From the NCBI GenBank assembly GCA_029256345.1, contig JAQSYC010000109.1, positions 1-5,888 of the forward strand: DNA of 5,888 nt, written 5' to 3'. Position 1 is the stretch's first letter. The number at the start of each line of letters is the position of its first letter. Shown in pieces: positions 5,716 through 5,888 of the stretch. Source of the stretch: Clostridia bacterium (GTDB taxonomy: Bacteria > Bacillota > Clostridia > Lachnospirales > Cellulosilyticaceae). Position numbers and translations under genes: made by a program. The notes under the pieces were generated by a model. That model was not told the origin of the DNA, did no database searches, and saw only the letters and a list, made by a program, of their open reading frames with translations.

Positions 5716-5888
5716 TCACCCTAAGTTTTTATAAAGACCATCCTTCAGCGGCGTATTATCCGAAAATAAGTTGGGATTGATGTACAGCATTTTTAAAAGC
5801 AGCTGATTCATAGGTTCACTTTTGCACAGACGCACAACAGCATCTCCAAATTTTCCTTTTGACATCACCTGGTGTCTTTCAAATATCT
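5716..5888 (-). CDS. C-terminal fragment of an unidentified protein (N-terminus beyond window edge)
   Basis: One minus-strand frame stays open from the right edge for 56 codons to a TGA at 5718-5716; the other two minus-strand frames stop within the first few codons. The peptide reads like a real protein tail, with a KFGDAVVRLCKSEP segment, then MNQLLLKMLYINPNLF and the end SDNTPLKDGLYKNLG, a mixed helical and loop composition. I do not recognise the family. An internal ATG (residue 8 of the fragment) directly abuts AGGTG with no spacing and is not a credible start, so the gene probably continues beyond the edge. It converges on the DUF3810 gene. No clear terminator for this strand is seen after its stop. 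Confidence 0.6.
   Translation of the reverse strand, partial: IFERHQVMSKGKFGDAVVRLCKSEPMNQLLLKMLYINPNLFSDNTPLKDGLYKNLG

Overview
The window is AT-rich, tightly packed bacterial DNA. It has purine-rich Shine-Dalgarno sites, sigma-A-type promoters and hairpin-plus-U-run terminators. Together with the protein families present (a YkpA-type ABC-F ATPase, a FloT-like flotillin, a DUF3810 membrane metallopeptidase), this points to a low-GC Gram-positive, most likely a member of the Clostridia. The organism assignment is inference from composition and protein resemblance, not from a search.

Layout: on the minus strand, positions 1-992 hold most of an ABC-F ATPase (YkpA/YbiT type) whose C-terminus lies beyond the left edge. 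Upstream of it on the same strand is a 471-residue flotillin (1107-2522), which has its own promoter and terminator. A 175-bp divergent intergenic region (2523-2697) separates the flotillin from three plus-strand genes: a DedA-family membrane protein (2698-3315), a patatin-like phospholipase of the YjjU type (3405-4274), and a three-TM protein with an HEXXH zinc-protease motif (DUF3810 type, 4443-5555). Each of the last two has a recognisable promoter of its own, and each is followed by a hairpin terminator. At the right edge (5716-5888) is the C-terminal tail of an unidentified minus-strand gene.

For flotillin, patatin and DUF3810, the longest open frame starts too far upstream. Shine-Dalgarno placement (and for flotillin, the overlap of the upstream ATG with the -10 box) moves the starts to 2522, 3405 and 4443.

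Four consecutive genes concern the membrane: a lipid-microdomain scaffold, a lipid-transporter-like DedA protein, a predicted lipid acyl hydrolase and a membrane-anchored predicted metallopeptidase. A shared role in envelope or lipid maintenance is a reasonable hypothesis, but separate promoters and terminators argue against a single operon. I see no CRISPR array, mobile element, tRNA or rRNA, and no clearly novel multi-gene system. The least explained items are the DUF3810 protein, the inverted repeat bracketing the patatin promoter, and the unidentified right-edge gene.
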